From contig CAVOXR010000009.1 of assembly GCA_963700475.1 (NCBI GenBank), forward strand, positions 186,001-250,000: a stretch of 64,000 nucleotides of DNA, written 5' to 3'. The notes beneath the pieces were generated by a model. The model was not told the origin of the DNA, searched no databases, and worked only from the letters and a program-made list of their open reading frames with translations. Shown piece by piece: positions 62,544-64,000 of this stretch. Origin of the DNA: Prado023 sp963700475 (lineage in GTDB: Bacteria; Actinomycetota; Actinomycetes; S36-B12; CAIYMF01). A program made the position numbers and the translations under genes. The first letter of the stretch is position 1; each line of letters starts with the position of its first letter.

Positions 62544-64000
62544 TCAGGCGAGGAACATGCCGATCCCCGCGAAGATGGCGGTGTACACGGCCATGGGGAT
62601 CACCGTGACCCGGATGATCGCCCCCTCGGCACCCAACAGGCCGCCGACGGCTGCCACCGTCACCACATTCGTGACGCACACCATGTTCCCCGCGTTGGCC
62701 CCGCCGACCTGCTCGGCCAGGACGACCTCAGGACTCACGCCCACGCTGGTCGCGACGGACTCCTGCAGGGCACCGAACATGAGGTGGCTGAACGTCGCGC
62801 TGCCCGACACGAACGAACCCAGCGCGCCGACCCAGGGAGCCGCCAGCGGCCACCCCGAGCCGATGCTCGCCGCCGCAGCCCCGGCCAGCTCCAGGGGCAT
62901 CGACTGCAGGCCCGTGGAGTTGACGCCCGAGTTGAGGAAGACCCGAACGATCGGGACTGCAGCCATCAGGACGATCGCTGACCCGATGACCGCCTTCCGG
63001 GTGCTGCGGGCCGCCAGGCGGATCTTCGGGCGGGTCAGGTGATGCAGCCACGCCGTGAAGGCCGCCACGATGAGGAAGATCACGCCGGGGGAGTACAGCG
63101 GCTCGAAGCCGGCCGAGATGTCAGTCCCCAGGATGTTCTCCCAGCTCAGCGTCCACGAGTTCAGGGTCGCCTTGACCTCCTCGCCCACCCGCGAGACCAG
63201 CAGCAGGACTGTCAGCAGGCCGTAGGGAGCCCACACACGCCAGGTCGACAGGTGTGCCGCCTCAGCCTCCGCGGAGGTCTGCTCCACCATGGCCTCGAGC
63301 TCCGCCGGATCGATGTAGCCGACGGTGACCGACCAGGGCGCCTTGGGTACGAAGACCCCCAGCTTGACCACCACGAACAGGATCACCAAGCCGGTGGCTC
63401 CGCCAAGGATCCCGCCGAACTCCACGCCCGAGGAACCGGGTCCACAGGTAGGCCGGGATCGAGAAGCTGAGCGCGGCGACGATGGTCAGCGGGATCATCT
63501 CGACGAACGGCCTGCGCCCCTTCTCCTTGGCGAAGACGTTGGTCAGGAACCAGAGCATCAACAGCGGGATGGTCATCCCCGCGATGACGTCGATGGCCGC
63601 AGCCTGCAGGGCGACGTCGGTCATCTCCGCGGCGTCAGCCGGGTTGGCCCACTCCCGACCAGTGCCCTGGGTGAGACCCACGATGATGGGGGTCCCGACC
63701 GCCCCGAATGTCACGGCCGAGACGTCGGCAACCAGCGCGAGGCAGACGGCCGCCATGGCAGGGAAGCCCAGGGCGATCAGGAGGGGAGCGGCGACGGTCG
63801 CCGGGGTCCCGAACCCCGCTGCCCCCTCGATGAAGCACACGAGCAGCCAGGCAACGAACAGCATCTGGATCCGGCTGTCCGGGGTGACCTTCAGCACGTC
63901 GAGCCGGATCAGCGCCAAGGCACCGCTCTCGCGCATCACCCCGAGGAAGGCCAGTGCACCCAGGACGATCAGCACCACCGACCCCGCGATGATCAATCCC
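62544..64000 (-). pseudogene. L-lactate permease LctP family, one frame break, truncated by window end
   Basis: Proton/lactate symporter family. The 5' part, running off the window at 64000, encodes EGAAGFGTPATVAAPLLIAL and ADVSAVTFGAVGTPIIVG, both family signatures. At SIPAYLWTRFLG the frame breaks; GVEFGGILGGATGLVILFVV continues in the next frame from 63425 to the end at 62544. One extra base in the CGCCC run (63426-63429) explains it. The join would read FLG-VEFGGILGG, as in intact homologs. The C-terminal half has about six membrane helices. Whether it is a true pseudogene or a read error cannot be decided here. Confidence 0.85.

Overview
The window is a high-GC chromosomal segment from a member of the Actinomycetota. 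The evidence is the actinobacterial recA neighbourhood (pgsA, cinA, clgR, a small DUF3046 gene, recA, recX, miaB, miaA, dapF, hflX, lexA, nrdR), a primary sigma factor with a long Lys/Ala-rich then acidic N-terminus, a GuaB1-type CBS-domain enzyme, a SAM-IV-type riboswitch and GAAC-N4-GTTC SOS boxes. Many genes look leaderless: a TANNNT box ends 6-7 nt before an ATG or GTG. I cannot fix the family or genus. No CRISPR array, prophage, insertion sequence, rRNA or tRNA is visible.

Layout. 0-4 kb: Gly-rich membrane protein, MFS transporter, gapA. 4-8.3 kb: thyX, an F420-glutamate-ligase-like gene, dapA and RNase J. 8.4-14.4 kb: ftsK, rimO, pgsA, cinA, clgR, a tightly packed run with GTGA overlaps. 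14.5-19.2 kb: a large Lhr helicase on the minus strand. 19.2-28 kb: DUF3046 gene, recA, recX, miaB, miaA, dapF, hflX and a DinG-like helicase. 28-30.1 kb: a DUF2252 gene and lexA on the minus strand. 30.3-34.4 kb: an SOS-linked LysM membrane protein, nrdR and a class II (B12-dependent) ribonucleotide reductase. 34.6-38.7 kb: a Pro-rich membrane protein, an SDR oxidoreductase, a GreA-like factor and a DUF4192 gene. 38.7-43.2 kb: SAM riboswitch plus metY, a universal stress protein, sigA and a Nudix hydrolase. 43.2-53.5 kb: a lone GspE/PilB ATPase, a small P-loop kinase, guaB1, an intergenic repeat cluster, hrpA and small envelope genes. 53.6-64 kb: parE, carbonic anhydrase, ferredoxin-NADP reductase, YihY-type protein, ATP-grasp enzyme, a tiny Cys/Lys-rich protein, small genes, an MDR reductase and an L-lactate permease running off the end.

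How it works together. The core is a genome-maintenance and SOS block: RecA with its modulator RecX, the repressor LexA, and a division-inhibitor-like LysM protein, with a palindromic SOS box before recA and two boxes in the lexA/LysM divergent region. Helicases (Lhr, DinG, HrpA), FtsK, ParE and B12-dependent dNTP supply under NrdR surround it. Sulfur metabolism (riboswitch plus metY) and lysine/cell-wall precursor synthesis (dapA, dapF) are also here.

The most unusual feature is a set of genes that are intact except for one or a few single-base frame breaks, mostly in G/C runs: a Pro-rich membrane protein, a DUF4192 protein, a P-loop kinase, hrpA, an L-lactate permease and perhaps a metallothionein-like mini-gene. 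Sequencing or assembly error is the simplest explanation; recent decay or slippage variation is the alternative.
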